Assembly (NCBI GenBank): GCA_000827265.1
Contig: KN834759.1
Coordinates: 1 to 64,000, forward strand
Direction of reading: 5' to 3'
Length of the DNA stretch: 64,000 nucleotides
Origin: Collybiopsis luxurians FD-317 M1
Lineage: Eukaryota > Basidiomycota > Agaricomycetes > Agaricales > Omphalotaceae
The notes under the pieces are model-generated. The model searched no databases. It had not been told where the DNA came from and worked only from the letters and a program-made list of their open reading frames with translations. Positions within the stretch are counted from its first letter, which is position 1. Every line of letters starts with the position of its first letter. Both the position numbers and the translations under genes were made by a program. Shown here one piece after another: positions 47,007-58,700 of this stretch.

Positions 47007-47597
47007 TTGATCAATTTTAGTTTCATTTGATGCATCTAGCAATACAGTGAATCGGAGTAACTAGCAAATGTTGTATTTTTTAAAGTTGAATCAAAAAGTT
47101 AAATATCTGGAGAGAATGTAGCGAAATTTTTACCATCAGGATATCTGATTACGGTACATACATGATCTGTCCAAAGCCCCCTCCAAGTCCCCCGGGGACT
47201 ATTTCTATGCAGGAAATTCAAGTCCCTTCCCGGAGAGCCCCGCGAACGGACGATAGTCAAAGAAACCGTTGACCCGCACTTCCAATAACGAGCTGCTGCG
47301 AATTCATTCTTTCCGGGGCGAGTTGTACTAGTGATGGTGTTTTGTTCGTAACTTACAGCGCTTGCCGTGGGTGGTGGTACCCTATCCACTTATGATATCC
47401 ACTTATGATATGACGCCTTGCGGCTGACTAATCACTTTTATCTTCTCTCATTGTCAACGCCGTCCCTGCGGGTTGTATCCTATCTGTTCCTCTCTCCTGC
47501 GTGTGTCTTCCTGGCTTAATTCTGCCGGTTCTCGTCTGATATTAACGGCGAACGAAATTACATTCCACTGCACAGAACAGATATTGAATCTTAGTCC
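47007..47597. other. Intergenic, MUN-gene promoter
   Basis: 3' UTR of TSC2 C-half and 5' region of the next gene. A direct repeat (ccacttatgatat) occurs twice at about 47386-47412. No ORF supported. Confidence 0.5.
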
Positions 47598-50500
47598 ATG
47601 TCAAGGAGAAGCTATGGGAGTTTTGCGCACGAGAAACGACTGTCCAAGTATCGCGTTGCGGATGATGAATTATTCAAGTGCGTCTTTGACGGCTTCCGCC
47701 TTGTCCTGCTCACTGACCTGAATTGATATCCAGCTATGTTCTCCGAGTAGCGTGAGCTTCAATTTCAAAGCTCTTTGCATCAAAGGATCCTAATTACTCT
47801 ATTGAACATTTAGTCTTTTAAGCTATCTCATGATTCCCAAGCCTACCACGACAACAGAAATGAAGACCAGCGAATCCAAGGAACGGGAGCATTCTTCCAG
47901 ACTGGCCGCTCTGTCCAATTTCTCTATCGGTGACATGATTAAGGATCTCAGGGATGGCCCTAATTCAAAGGGCGTGAAGTTTCCTGATAAACTAATAAAA
48001 GTCCTGGAACAGAAGCTGCAGGACATTGCAATGGGCAAGGATTCTGCGTGCGTAGTCATCTCTCAAATCTTACGATCCGGCCAACTGAGACCGGGCATTC
48101 AGGTACTCGGACCAGCTTGTACGGAGGACGATGGGCAAGTTCTACGGACAGTTTATGGTGGATAGCTTCAAGCGTCAAATGAAGGAGAATCGAAAGATTG
48201 AGGAGCTTATCTTGATGTTCGCTACGCATGCCACTGCTGTATTGAAGAAGGAGCCAACTTTGACCGGTGATTTGTGGAAGATTGAACTCAATAACCACAT
48301 CGCTCTCTTTGTCAAGCTTCTGAGAGAGTGTCTACGGGGGCTAAATCATGTTTCCCCGGAATTACTTGGACGACTGGACATGTACACCGCCAAACTCGCG
48401 CCAGCTCAGTCTAACGACTCAGGTTACGATTCTTCTTCGACTTCGAGAGATCGGGACTCCGTTGGCTCTTTGACTATCAGTGGGAGTATTTCTGATATGG
48501 CCCTGGTCAAGACAGTCGCATCGTTGTTTAAAGTGTCAGAACCTTCGGTACAGAAGGAGGTTGATCAGTTGCGAGTGGCATGCACAGAGAAAGTGAGTTC
48601 GCTGTCTCAGAGTGCCTGATTGATTTTTCACATCTGTCCTAGGCTGCTCTTACTGATCTCAAGGTTTGTCTCTGTTACGCTCAAATATGTCAGAGAACCT
48701 GATGCTTTGAAGACTTGTTTGAAAAACATCAACGCGGGCGCACCTTTCCCAGGACGAAGAGATGATTTTGATACTGATGAAGCCTGGCAACATTGGAAGA
48801 CGCTGGAAACAACCCAATTACAACAAATGATGGTGGCGATGGTGCAGTTCAATCCAGAATTAGCCAAGTCTACTCCTTCGGATGTATTACCGTCAGTTGG
48901 GACCTCCTCATCTTCCGCTCGACCAGGTTCTCTGTACTCTCAAACGCAGTCATCCTCTCGACACGGCTCAATAAGCAGCAGACTGTCCCTCAGTGGCGAT
49001 TATGTCGACGTCACAGCGCCAGAAGATGGCGACGAAGACAGTATTCAAGTCGGTCATCACTTCACATATATTCCTCCTAATCCTAGACGATTCTACAAGC
49101 GACTACTAGAGTTGTGTCTCATTGCAGATCTGGAAGTTATGCTTAGTCCAGAAGTCGATGACAACGACGAAGTCTCATTAGGAATTCTTTCCGCAGCACA
49201 CATTGACCTCATGAACGAATGCGCTATGCGATGGCGGATAGGACATGCCTACAGGGCCTCGTGCTTCCTCGATCTAGTGAAACAATTTTACGAGCGCAAC
49301 GATGTTCCGCTGGAGTGTATACCCGAAGCATTGCAGAATATTGTGCGCGCTATGCACGATATTGACTTGGACAAGTGGACCATACAGGATGTACGAATTC
49401 GTTCACTCTTTCTGTCTCTGGAGCTCATAGTATCATCCTACAGGTCGATTATGTTTCTAATATATACGGAAGTCTTTTCAACGTCTTTCTATCGTCATTA
49501 TACCATTCCATGGATGCCATACCTAACCTGAAACCCTCTGAAATTGAGCCCTATCTTTCCATCCTGGAGCACGTTCGAGATAGTGGCTTTCTTGACCGTT
49601 TCAACGTGGATGTCAATGCTCGTCTAGCTGATGTCCAGAATCGGGTACGTCAAGTTGCTATGGAAAGCTTCACTGTCAAGTTGGGCGAGCTGCAATCTGC
49701 TCCTGGGGTCAACCGAGCTTTACCATTACTCTTCATGACTGACGAGATTGAAAAGTCAGCGAAAGCGTTGGACAAACGGTTCCCGGAGCCTATACTGGGG
49801 TGAGCGTTGATGATTGTCGAATTTTCGCAATTGATTGAACGTTCCGTAAAGAAAAATTGATCTGGTATCCTTGGTAGTCGAGGTCCAAATTCCGATGTTT
49901 ATCTCCGAGTTACAATCGTCTCAGAAGCGTCTTTTTGAGTCCTCTATGAATGGTCCGACGCCTGATGTACCTATTCAAGATATATTTGCCCTGTACCGGC
50001 GAACAAAGACGTTACTTGCGATGCTCACTGCATTTGCCCCAGAGTGCGCTTGTTTCACATTCTTCTTGTAATAACCGGGCTCACAAACATTCCACAGGCA
50101 GCAGATCGACTTTAATCTGACTGGTTTCTTTGAGCAGTACGTGCTACAGTGGTTGGTCAACACGGACAACAAAACCGGAAACTGGGTGGAAGCTGTAAGA
50201 TTATGCGTTTCTTGCAGTGATTGTCGCTTTGCTAACCTGCATATCAACAGGCTATAAATGCTGATAAGGTTCAGTTTGTTTGCTATCGTCTGACTGACGT
50301 TATCTCATCTTCTTTTCGATCAGTTTCAAGCGGAGGGGGGTGAAGGACATAGTTCGTCAATCGTGGATCTGTTTGACTCCCTTAGGAGTCCTATCAACTT
50401 CCTACAAGATCTTGAGTGGGAGGATGAATATCAAAATGCTCGATTCTTCACTTCTCTTGCCAAGGTACCCATGACGCACTCTCTTTACATGGCACACACA

Positions 50501-52463
50501 GAAAGCTAAATATTTTTTGTTTCCAGACTGTTGCGAAGGCCGTAGAAACCTACTGCAGGACGGTGGAAACGAAATTCCTGGCGGAAATGTTTCCTCGGCC
50601 GAACGACTATATTCAGCCACAGAAGTCTTCTGCTTGGCTGGAAAAAGCACGGCAGCTCGCAATTACAGGGGAAAAGAAAGTCGAGCCCTTCAACTTTCAA
50701 CCCGAGTCGTGTGTCAAGCTGAACAACGTCGAGGCCGCTCGAAAGTTACTGGACAATATGTACAACCAGATGGAGGTCGATAAACTAGCTAGAGTTCTTG
50801 CAGAATTAGCCCCGCCTGTTCCAGAAAAAGTCGAGCGGGAAAGATTCTTGTTCAGCGTCAAGATCGTGTTAGCGGAGGGCTTGATGTCCAGCGAAGCCAC
50901 GCTGACGAACAAGTTGGATACTTTTGTAACTCTGAGCGATGAGGCTGGGAACAGGCTTGCTAAAACGAGGACAATCTACGAAACAGCTTCACCTCGATGT
51001 GAGTATTACATCCCGCCGTACTTCCTTTCCTGACCTTTCGAGCAGGGGAGGAAACATTCGACATATCCGTAGACAAACCTTTATGGCTCATGGTGAGCGT
51101 CCGTGATCGAGCGCTGGTTGGTAAACACGACACTGTCGGGAGGGCCTACCTTTGCTTGGATTCACGTCGTTTCGGAGACTTGATGACTCACGATCTATGG
51201 ATGGATTTGGATTCTAATGGACGAGTGCTTATTCGAGTCAGTATGGAAGGCGAGAAGGACGACATCCAGTTCTACTTCGGACGTGCCTTCCGATTCTTAA
51301 AAAGAGCAGAGTCGGATATGCTGCGGATTTTCATAGATAAGGTACTGATTGAAGTCTGCTCCTCGTTCATGACTAAGGCTTGTTTTCCAGATGTCGCCTT
51401 TTATACGGCAATGTCTATCTAGGACGGTTGTAAAGTCACTCATCAAGGCTAATAGTCTAGGTTTAGATTATAACAAAGCCTTTGGCAATGTTACAGCCCT
51501 GTATCGTTCGGCCGTAGGTGGCTCCGCCAGCGAAGTGCAGATTCCACTTCCGTCTTCGGAGAAACCCCGGGTCCGGCCGGAGGAGCTCACCGACGTCGAG
51601 GTCGAACAGGCAATCGTTCCCCTCTTCGACTATTTCGATGCGAATCTCCAGACGCTGAATACATATCTGAGTGATACAGCGAAGGAGAAAGTAATGACTC
51701 GTGTATGGAAAGAAATCCTTACTGTCATCGAGGGTCTTTTAGTGCCGCCGCTGTCAGACGCTTCCAGCGATATGAAGCCTCTGAGCGATAAAGAGGTCGA
51801 TATCGTGTTCAAATGGCTAAAGGTAAGCTTATCAAGCCTTCCGATATTCAGTGTGGTTAATTGATGCTTATTCAAGTTCTTGCGTGACTACTTTTACGCT
51901 GGTGGTGAAGGACCCGTGCCGCTCGAGCTCTTACAAAACCAAAAATACCGTGACGTTGTTTCGATACGCCTGTATTACGACTGGTCTACGTATGTCTCGA
52001 ACTTGTCGACAACTTTCTTGTTTTCACCTGACGTTTTGGCAGAGATGAGCTTATGGAGGAATGTGTTCGCATGATGCAACAAAGCCTCCGCTCTTCAGCG
52101 GGAACTATCAAGAAACGGGCCAAAAGTGTATACCAGCAACGCAACCTTGGCACCATCAAAGAACGAAAGAAGGAGAAGCAGCAGGAGAAAGAGGTCACCA
52201 ATGGCCAGACGATTATGCAAATCCTTCGCATGCGGTTCGTTCTTATCTGCGTTTTCGACAGGCCTGTCGGCTAAGCTGTTATCACTTTCATTAGACCCGG
52301 AACATCGGAATTCATTGCACAGCAGCTGCAAATCTTAACCCAGTTGCAACAGGAACAGGAAAAGCGCACCAAACAAGCGGAAGCCCGCAAACTGTCAAGG
52401 TCGAATAATAGTGTCAAAAAACAGAGTGATAATCTTCCTCCTGTGCCTCCGTTACCGTCATAA
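47598..52463 (+). CDS. MUN/C2-domain protein, fungal Munc13 relative (Ync13 type)
   Basis: Starts ATG 47598 (MSRRSYGSFAHEKRLSKYRV), spliced to NYVLRVALLSYLMIPKP and then on through about 15 exons to TAA 52463 (ends VPPLPS). The N-terminal third has the conserved YDxx-like start and GKFYGQFMVDSFKRQMKE. The central part is the MUN region with MHD1 (DIHELYRRT-type helices; here IQDIFALYRRTKTLLAML, FEQYVLQWLVNT, FFTSLAKTVAKAVETYC). A C2 domain follows (DTFVTLSD, TRTIYETASPRWEETFDI, SVRDRALVGKHDTVGRAYL), then MHD2 (VEQAIVPLFDYFDANLQTL, VMTRVWKEILTVIEGLLVPP, FKWLKFLRDYFYAGGEG). Order and length (roughly 1,250 residues) match fungal Unc13/Ync13 proteins, which act in exocytic vesicle priming at the cell surface and in septation. 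Confidence 0.87.
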
Positions 52464-53316
52464 AATTCAGAATCGTAATGCATCTATCCTATTCTAAAGT
52501 ACATAGATACCTTATTTGCTCTGTATACCGCCTGTTCCGTCCTTTCTTACTCTTGCTTTCGTTCCTCTCGAAAATATTGCTTCACTCTGTCAGGGATATT
52601 TTGTACTACTTACCTTGTTGTTTACTTGTTGATTTTTTTCGGATACAGATGTTTTTACCTACGCATTCATGGACATGAAAGATTTGTTTGATTTCGTACC
52701 ATTTGAAGTTTGCACATCGATTTGACCCTCTTATGGGCAGAAGAGATAAAGGCCAAGCTCAAAACTTGTGCTTCGACAAGAATTACAAATTTCTTAATGC
52801 TTCCCTTGCCCATGTTACTAAACTCTTACACTTCGAATCAGGCTGTTGTACATAAAGCAATCCTAGGGTTCAGAAGGTACATAATGAGCTCAAGGATACT
52901 AGCAATGAAATTAATTACCCATAAATAAAGATATTTTCACTCCTGAATTTGGAATCTTCTTTATATAAATCAGATCTACTTTGAATCCTACATGTTTTAC
53001 AGTTTCACAGCTCTGTTCCTTGATTTCATTTCCTCATAAAAAAATAACTGCATTTTGCTAGAATGATTATCAGTTACCTCGGCTTGGTACCTACTGTGTT
53101 ATAACTTATTTTGGATGAGCCCTAGCCGGGGTTTCTGAGCCGGGCCCCAGCCGGCACATAACTACTACTTAGTTGAACCTCATATTACCTTTTTTCTTGA
53201 ATATACCAATCCAAGGCTTGACCCATACCAGACTCTTGCTGCTGCCATGGATATAATCAAATCCATCATATTTGGCATTTAACCTTTGATACCCCAGTGT
53301 AATTCCTGTTGGATTA
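52464..53316. other. AT-rich gene-free stretch
   Basis: 3' flank of the MUN gene running into repeat-like DNA. A GC-rich island at 53124-53160 (agccgggg, gagccgggccccagccgg) resembles the inner right part of the nearby inverted-repeat element (gagccggttgtcagccgggc), so it may be an element remnant. Confidence 0.5.
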
Positions 53317-53825
53317 CAGCTCGTCAGAAAAACCTAGGCCAATTTAAAACAAAGATGACATATTAGCTAACTTCGCGGCTGGCAGTNNNNNNNNNNNNNN
53401 NNNNNNNNNNNNNNNNNNNNNNNNNNNNNNNNNNNNNNNNNNNNNNNNNNNNNNNNNNNNNNNNNNNNNNNNNNNNNNNNNNNNNNNNNNNNNNNNNNNN
53501 NNNNNNNNNNNNNNNNNNNNNNNNNNNNNNNNNNNNNNNNNNNNNNNNNNNNNNNNNNNNNNNNNNNNNNNNNNNNNNNNNNNNNNNNNNNNNNNNNNNN
53601 NNNNNNNNNNNNNNNNNNNNNNNNNNNNNNNNNNNNNNNNNNNNNNNNNNNNNNNNNNNNNNNNNNNNNNNNNNNNNNNNCTGGCAGTGGCCGCCATTCA
53701 AAATTTGAGCCGGTTGTCAGCCGGGCCCCAATCCTCTCGTAATTCCTATAGACTTGGAGCGAGCCGTGCGACCGGCAAAACTATGTCATTTTAAAAAATT
53801 TGGCCTAGGTTTTTCTGACGAGCTG
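53317..53825. mobile_element. Terminal-inverted-repeat element with TA target duplication (MITE or Tc1/mariner-like)
   Basis: Left end cagctcgtcagaaaaaccta then ggccaa at 53317 matches the reverse complement of the right end, ttggcctaggtttttctgac then gagctg, ending at 53825. Both ends are flanked by TA (53315-53316 and 53826-53827). The match continues imperfectly inside (gatgacata against atgacatag). The middle is an N run, and the sequence on both sides of the run shares ctggcagt. No transposase is visible in the known part. Confidence 0.75.
53387..53680. other. Assembly gap (294 N)
   Basis: Gap inside the inverted-repeat element. The edges overlap by ctggcagt, so its real size may be near zero or quite different. 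Confidence 0.9.
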
Positions 53826-54954
53826 TAAAATTCCACCAAAATTCCCCATTCCTGTTTCCAAAAATTGTGTCAAACTTGATTGTTTGTCGGACGTTTAGCA
53901 GTAATTACTTAAACTGGTGGATTTTCTTCTGAGGAAAGGAGGCTGCCTATTAAACCAACCCCCTAATCTCCATAGCTTTCTCCTAAGCTAGGTACATAAA
54001 TATCTCAATTAAAAGTGTTATCTTCCCTACCTGAGGAGGACATATTATTGATAAGTGGCGATGAAGGCTATGGTTGCCAAGGAATATCACGGGTAAATCG
54101 CCATGGTCCGAGGGACTCAGACTAGTTACCTCCTAGTTGTTTAAGTCTACCCCGGCCGTCGCCGTTGGCTCGAGGGAGTGGGTATTCCAACTTTGCAGGA
54201 CATCTTAGTTGCTTGCCGACACCACCCTACTATCTACCTAGGCAATTCGTGGTGGGCTGGGATAGGCAGACAATTAAGATTTCTGTGAAGGAGGATATTC
54301 ACGAGTCAACAGGAGCATCTGCTGCATACATGATTTCATGGACCTAGGCAATCTGTGAAATCGCTGTTGAGGCATGTCTCCAACCGGGTTAGCTGATCTG
54401 ACCACCTCTCAGCTCTCGTTCCAGTCGCTCTGGAACATCCGGGTTACAGGGCGTTCACTGAAGATGATACGCATGATCTTCAGGCTTGTCGGTGGTTCCG
54501 ACTCTCCTTTCGAAGGGAGTGAACGGGGTTCAATTCCTCACACGCTCGGGTGCCCATACTGAGCTATTATATTCCTAGGTAACTTTTTAATGATTGATTT
54601 GGCGCTAGCACTCTAGTCGTCTGTCACAAGTCTGTCAGACGGGATATATGCACCAGTGCAAGCCCGAGTCGACCACACTTCTGGTATAAATTTTCTTTCA
54701 TTCAAGGGATTTTTGTCGTATGATATGACTGTTTGGAATTGTAGCTCGCACTTGTTTGTGTTGAGGTGCTTGTAAAATGTCAACCTTTGATTGCGTTCCG
54801 AAGCTTACCAAGCCTAGCCCCAGCACATGTTAGCCTTGTAGATTGTCATGATATGTACATGTCCTTAGATCCCTAGCCTATCTCCAACGAAAATGGCAGT
54901 GAAAAGATATACCCCTGTCCCCAAAATTGCTCTCACCGTGGCCTAATAACAACC
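53826..54954. other. Gene-free stretch, right side of the presumed inversion
   Basis: No recognisable gene. Short ORFs lack family features. Contains the nested inverted repeats at 54453-54524 (listed separately). The stretch ends at the stop of the tuberin N-terminal-like gene. Confidence 0.5.
54453..54524 (+). other. Candidate structured RNA element (nested inverted repeats)
   Basis: Three hairpins in a row, ctgaagat/atcttcag (54458-54465 with 54476-54483), gtcgg/ccgac (54488-54492 with 54498-54502) and ctc-cctt/aagggag (54502-54519), are enclosed by gttca/tgaac (54453-54457 with 54520-54524). A string ggttcaattcc, which fits the tRNA B-box consensus, follows at 54527. No matching acceptor stem was found, so it is not called a tRNA. 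It may be chance or a remnant of a Pol III repeat. Confidence 0.3.
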
Positions 54955-57166
54955 TCAACCCCGTAAATCTTTCACATCCTCATACGTTCTCTCCAGCACC
55001 TTCATCACCGACTTCCTCGTCAACGCCTTCCTGCTATTCATCGCCAACGGACTCTCCAGTAACTCTTTCCAGTTTTCGAGCCACTCTGGAGAAGTAGGGG
55101 ATAAGTTTTCCTGCATGATCTCGGGAAGTTTTGACGTATCTGAATCAAAGAGGTGGGAGGAAATGTGGAGGAGAGTCGTAGAGAGGGGAGGAGAGAGGAT
55201 CATGGTGTGGTCAAGCGCGAGGAGGAAACATAGACTGCGTAGGAAGGGCGTTGCTGCGCTTGAAGGTTGGGAGAGAGGCATGAGGTAGGGTGTACCATCA
55301 GAATTTCTGTGTGTAGTTAGTAATATGAATGGGGGAAGCTGGCATTGAGTAAACTTACTTGAGAAATAAGACGTATCCGGCCAGTTGAAACAACGTCTCC
55401 CCAACCGTCCGAGACTCTTCCTCATCCAGCCTCACATTTTCTTCATCCCTCGACTCGACTTCATGAACAACATCCTTCAATATCCCAGCAATCTCTTCCA
55501 AAACACGCTCCTTCCCATCCTTCACCCACATTCCTTCTTCGCTCGTACTCGGACTCGTACTCGGACTCGTGTTCGCAACTCCTAATCCTAATCCTAGTCC
55601 TAGTCCTAACCCAGTCCCAGAAACACTCGCACTCGCACTCCCACCAGTCCCACCAGGATCCGGCTCCTCCTGAACCCTAAACCCAAATTCGACCCACGCC
55701 CGCGTACTCCCCGCCAACGACTTCCTAAACCTCTCCGCATCCCACCCATTCGCACTCGCCGACGAAAGCGACAGCGGCTCCGACTTTGGCCACGCCCGCT
55801 CCAACATATCCCTTGACAAATCCAAATGCGCCGGAGCCCCCGAATGCGAGTATCCCACCGCGCTTTCCTTTGAGATGTACGCGCGCGCGAGGCGCGTCGC
55901 TAGCGTCCGGCGGATATACTCGCGCAGGCTGCGGAGCGCGCCGAAGGAGGTTTGGATGGCCATCTGGATGACTTTGGGAGGGGTTTTTGGGGTCATGTGA
56001 GTTATGTGGGTTGGGGGGTAGAGGTTCCGTTGGAGGATGCGGAGGCAGGTGGACGAGTAGGGCCCGGAGAGGAGGGAGTTGAGGGTTTCACCGATGCGGT
56101 CTTCAACGTAGGATCGTTTTCCGGCGGCACTTCGGGAGGCTGTGACAGAGAGTCGGGGGAGTGGGGAGGCACAGCTGGCCAAGGCGCGGAAGAGTAAGGG
56201 GAGGATCGTGTCGAGGGACGTAGGAGGTAGTTGTTTGAGTTGCTTGGTGAGATGTGTGATGTACAACGATACAGCGATGTCGATTGGCTGTTTTACGACA
56301 GGTTGGGGAGATAATACGGGAGGACTGGAGAATGTCGGAGAGGGTAGAGAGGTCAACGATATAGAAGAATGTTGCCTGTGATGAGAGAGAGGTGGACGGG
56401 TCGTTTCGGGAGGGGACGCTGGAGAGGTAGGTCTAGGAGGTACATCAATACATCTGTCGACCATATTCCCATAAAACTCCAATATACCCTCGACTTCTTC
56501 CTCCGTCAACCGAGCGACAACCTCTGGGTTTTCAAGGACGGAATTGAGGAAAGCAGAAAGAATTTCAATGCTTCGTTCCCTTTCAGCCCGTTCATCACGT
56601 TCGTTGGGTCCGAGGACGAATAAACGTTCAAAGGCATCCATAATCCACAACTTGAGCACATTAAAAAACTGAACCTCGATCCCCAGAATCTCCAACCCAA
56701 ACTTTGTGATCGCCCTCAACGCTTTAAACTTGGGCTCCCAAAGCTCCGTCGTCCACGTCGCCGCTGCCTGACCAGTGAACAGCGCAAAGTACGACATCCT
56801 ATCCGCCAACTCGAGACTTTTCGCTTCTCCGTTCTCCCAGTACGCTGACAGAATATCGAACCCAGCTGCCTGCAACGGAACAGGGGCATCCGAAGCACAT
56901 AACGCAGCCAAAACGGGCATAAGAACAGTATGTCGAGGTAGCGGCGAATAGGTGCACAGAGCACTCGCCAGAGCCCGAGCATTAGCCAAACCGGGGACTG
57001 CAGGAGGCATAAGAGATTGAACGAGCTCATCGACCGATAGCGGAGCTGTAACCGGCGTCGTTGGAGTTTCGATTTTTGGTTTTCGCCACGCAGAAAAGGA
57101 AGTAAAGGCAGTGGTCGTGTTGGCTCTTGGACGGGTCCGAAAGGTGTCTCCATCCTGCGGGGCCAT
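54955..57166 (-). CDS. TSC2: Probable tuberin N-terminal half as a separate gene
   Basis: Two exons, 57166-55359 and 55306-54955, 719 residues from ATG 57166 (MAPQDGDTFRTRPRAN). Helical throughout: VPLQAAGFDILSAYWENGE, LWEPKFKALRAITKFGLEIL, ERERSIEILSAFLNSVLENP, VSLYITHLTKQLKQLPPTSL, VEDRIGETLNSLLSGPYSST, ATRLARAYISKESAVGYSHS. A low-complexity Gly-Leu repeat lies at about residues 525-540. It ends SVMKVLERTYEDVKDLRG at a TGA. To my recollection these blocks are those of the N-terminal third of basidiomycete tuberins, which would continue directly into the YRRPLA segment that begins the gene at 43585. The two together (about 1,840 residues) have the length of one tuberin. The alternative is an unrelated HEAT-like protein. 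Confidence 0.68.
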
Positions 57167-57651
57167 ATACACTGGAAACCAGTTCTCTTGAATTTTGGAG
57201 GGATTCGAAGCTTGATGACGCACCTTTCAGGAAAGAGAAAGAGATGGTAGCAGTATGAACAAGCTGATTATCCAGGAGATAACGGGAAATTGATACATAT
57301 CCAATTCTTTCACGCAGTTGCAGGACATACGCACAGGAATCCTAATTTGTTCCTACGATTATCCGAGGTTACAATAACGTCCATCACAGGCTACCCTCAA
57401 AGGCTTACCGAGATAAAAAGTCGTCAGGGCGTCTTGGTGCTGGTGTTGGTATTGAAAGAAGTTTGCATCCTCACTGTTTCACATCATCACTTTTAGAGTA
57501 AGTTTAACAAATTTTTTAAGTTGTCTATTGCTACAGGACGTATTTGAATATTAAATGTAAATGTACCAATTTGTAAAAAAGTAGATGCAATCGTAAGCAA
57601 TTCATGGCTAATGTCCCGGAAAAAAAGAAGTCCAGCTCTTTCGAATCACTA
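57167..57651. other. Intergenic, promoter of the tuberin N-terminal gene
   Basis: 5' flank of the gene ending at 54955 and 3' flank of the DUF7598-type gene. A short ORF at 57290-57496 has no family features. Confidence 0.5.
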
Positions 57652-58700
57652 CTAGATACTACCAGATGGCTTGGGTGCATAACGAGGAAGGCTCTCAATC
57701 GGCTTTGAAATAAAGTAGCCTAACAAAAAGGTTAAACAAAATGTACCAAGAAAGTACGTAAAAACAACATACCTTTCGCAGCCGCGGCCTTTTCACCCTG
57801 TCTTCCAAATCCAAGACCAGGTCTAGCAGACGCATCACTACTATCCGAACCATCCGACGCGGTCGAATGTCTCTCCTTCTCACTCCCAAATACATTCGAC
57901 ACGAACGAGGGCGCGTTTGCAGCGATCGGTCGGACATCCACTCCCGCGACATGCGTCGGCAGAGCACTCTTCGCGTGTTCGCGCCAAGAGGTGACGGATC
58001 GCTTGGCTTTGGCACTTTGGCGGAAGATGAGACCGACAAACATGTTCAGGCAACCGATGGAGAAGAGGAAGAAGGCTGAGACAAGGGTAAAGTCGTCTAC
58101 AAAGTGGGATAAGACGGCGGCTCCAATTCTACGACGACAGCAGGTTAGTTAATTGCACTACCAAAATAAAGCGATTGTGAACGTACAAGCATTGAATAAT
58201 CCCTAAAGCACCCAATCCAAAGTCCTTGCCCAACACAGGGAAAAATCGGTTAAAAAATGCCGAGGGCCAGCCTAATTCCGACAACACAAGGACAACCGTC
58301 TGCCCAATGATCAATAGCCTGTTGAGGACGGCCCAGAAGATTCCGGCAGGTTGATTAGGGACAGTGCTATCCCTATAAAACAAAAACAAACTAAGTCGTT
58401 TGCCTACACGAAAACAGAGCCAACGCACTCAATATAATCACAGTCGAGCATTTGAGTCAAGGTCGAGTTACTACCCGAAGAGGCATCACTGGAACCCTTG
58501 GCGGCCATGAACCGATTGACGGCTTCCACATCGTGAACAAGAGTAACGATATTACTGGCGAAAACGAGGATCAATGCGATGATGCTTAAGGAGCGGATGA
58601 TGTTGAGGCCGATGAAGAGGTCTACAAAGCAAGGCGGTTTCAGCACGAAAGACCAAAAGAACTAGCATAGGAAAGACTTGCAAGCACGAGGAGGCAACAT
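57652..58700 (-). CDS. DUF7598-type four-helix membrane protein
   Basis: Starts ATG 58700; the first exon is only 19 nt (58700-58682, MLPPRA plus one base), then a GC-AG intron (donor GCAAGT) to 58621. Spliced start: MLPPRAYLFIGLNIIRSLSI, the conserved beginning of this fungal family. Helices: NIIRSLSIIALILVFASNIV, AVLNRLLIIGQTVVLVLSEL, LGALGIIQCLIGAAVLSHFV, TLVSAFFLFSIGCLNMFVGL. A cytoplasmic tail follows, rich in Ser and Ala, and the last exon gives GYFISKPIESLPRYAPKP, a family-typical end, with TAG at 57652. Function is unknown; it probably sits in the plasma or internal membranes. Without the GC-AG intron the start would be lost. Confidence 0.78.

Noticed and set aside
47830..48165. MUN-domain gene starting at ATG 47830
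   Set aside because: Two upstream exons from ATG 47598 splice in frame (ending NYVLRVALLSYL) and extend the conserved N-terminus, so 47830 is internal.
54470..54545. A tRNA with long variable arm (Ser, Leu or selenocysteine type)
   Set aside because: A T-loop-like ggttcaattcc and a variable-arm-like hairpin exist, but no matching acceptor stem is found upstream and the anticodon reading does not fit a type II tRNA.
55556..55610. Microsatellite-like repeat as an intergenic feature
   Set aside because: It is coding: it specifies the Gly-Leu repeat of the tuberin N-terminal-like protein.
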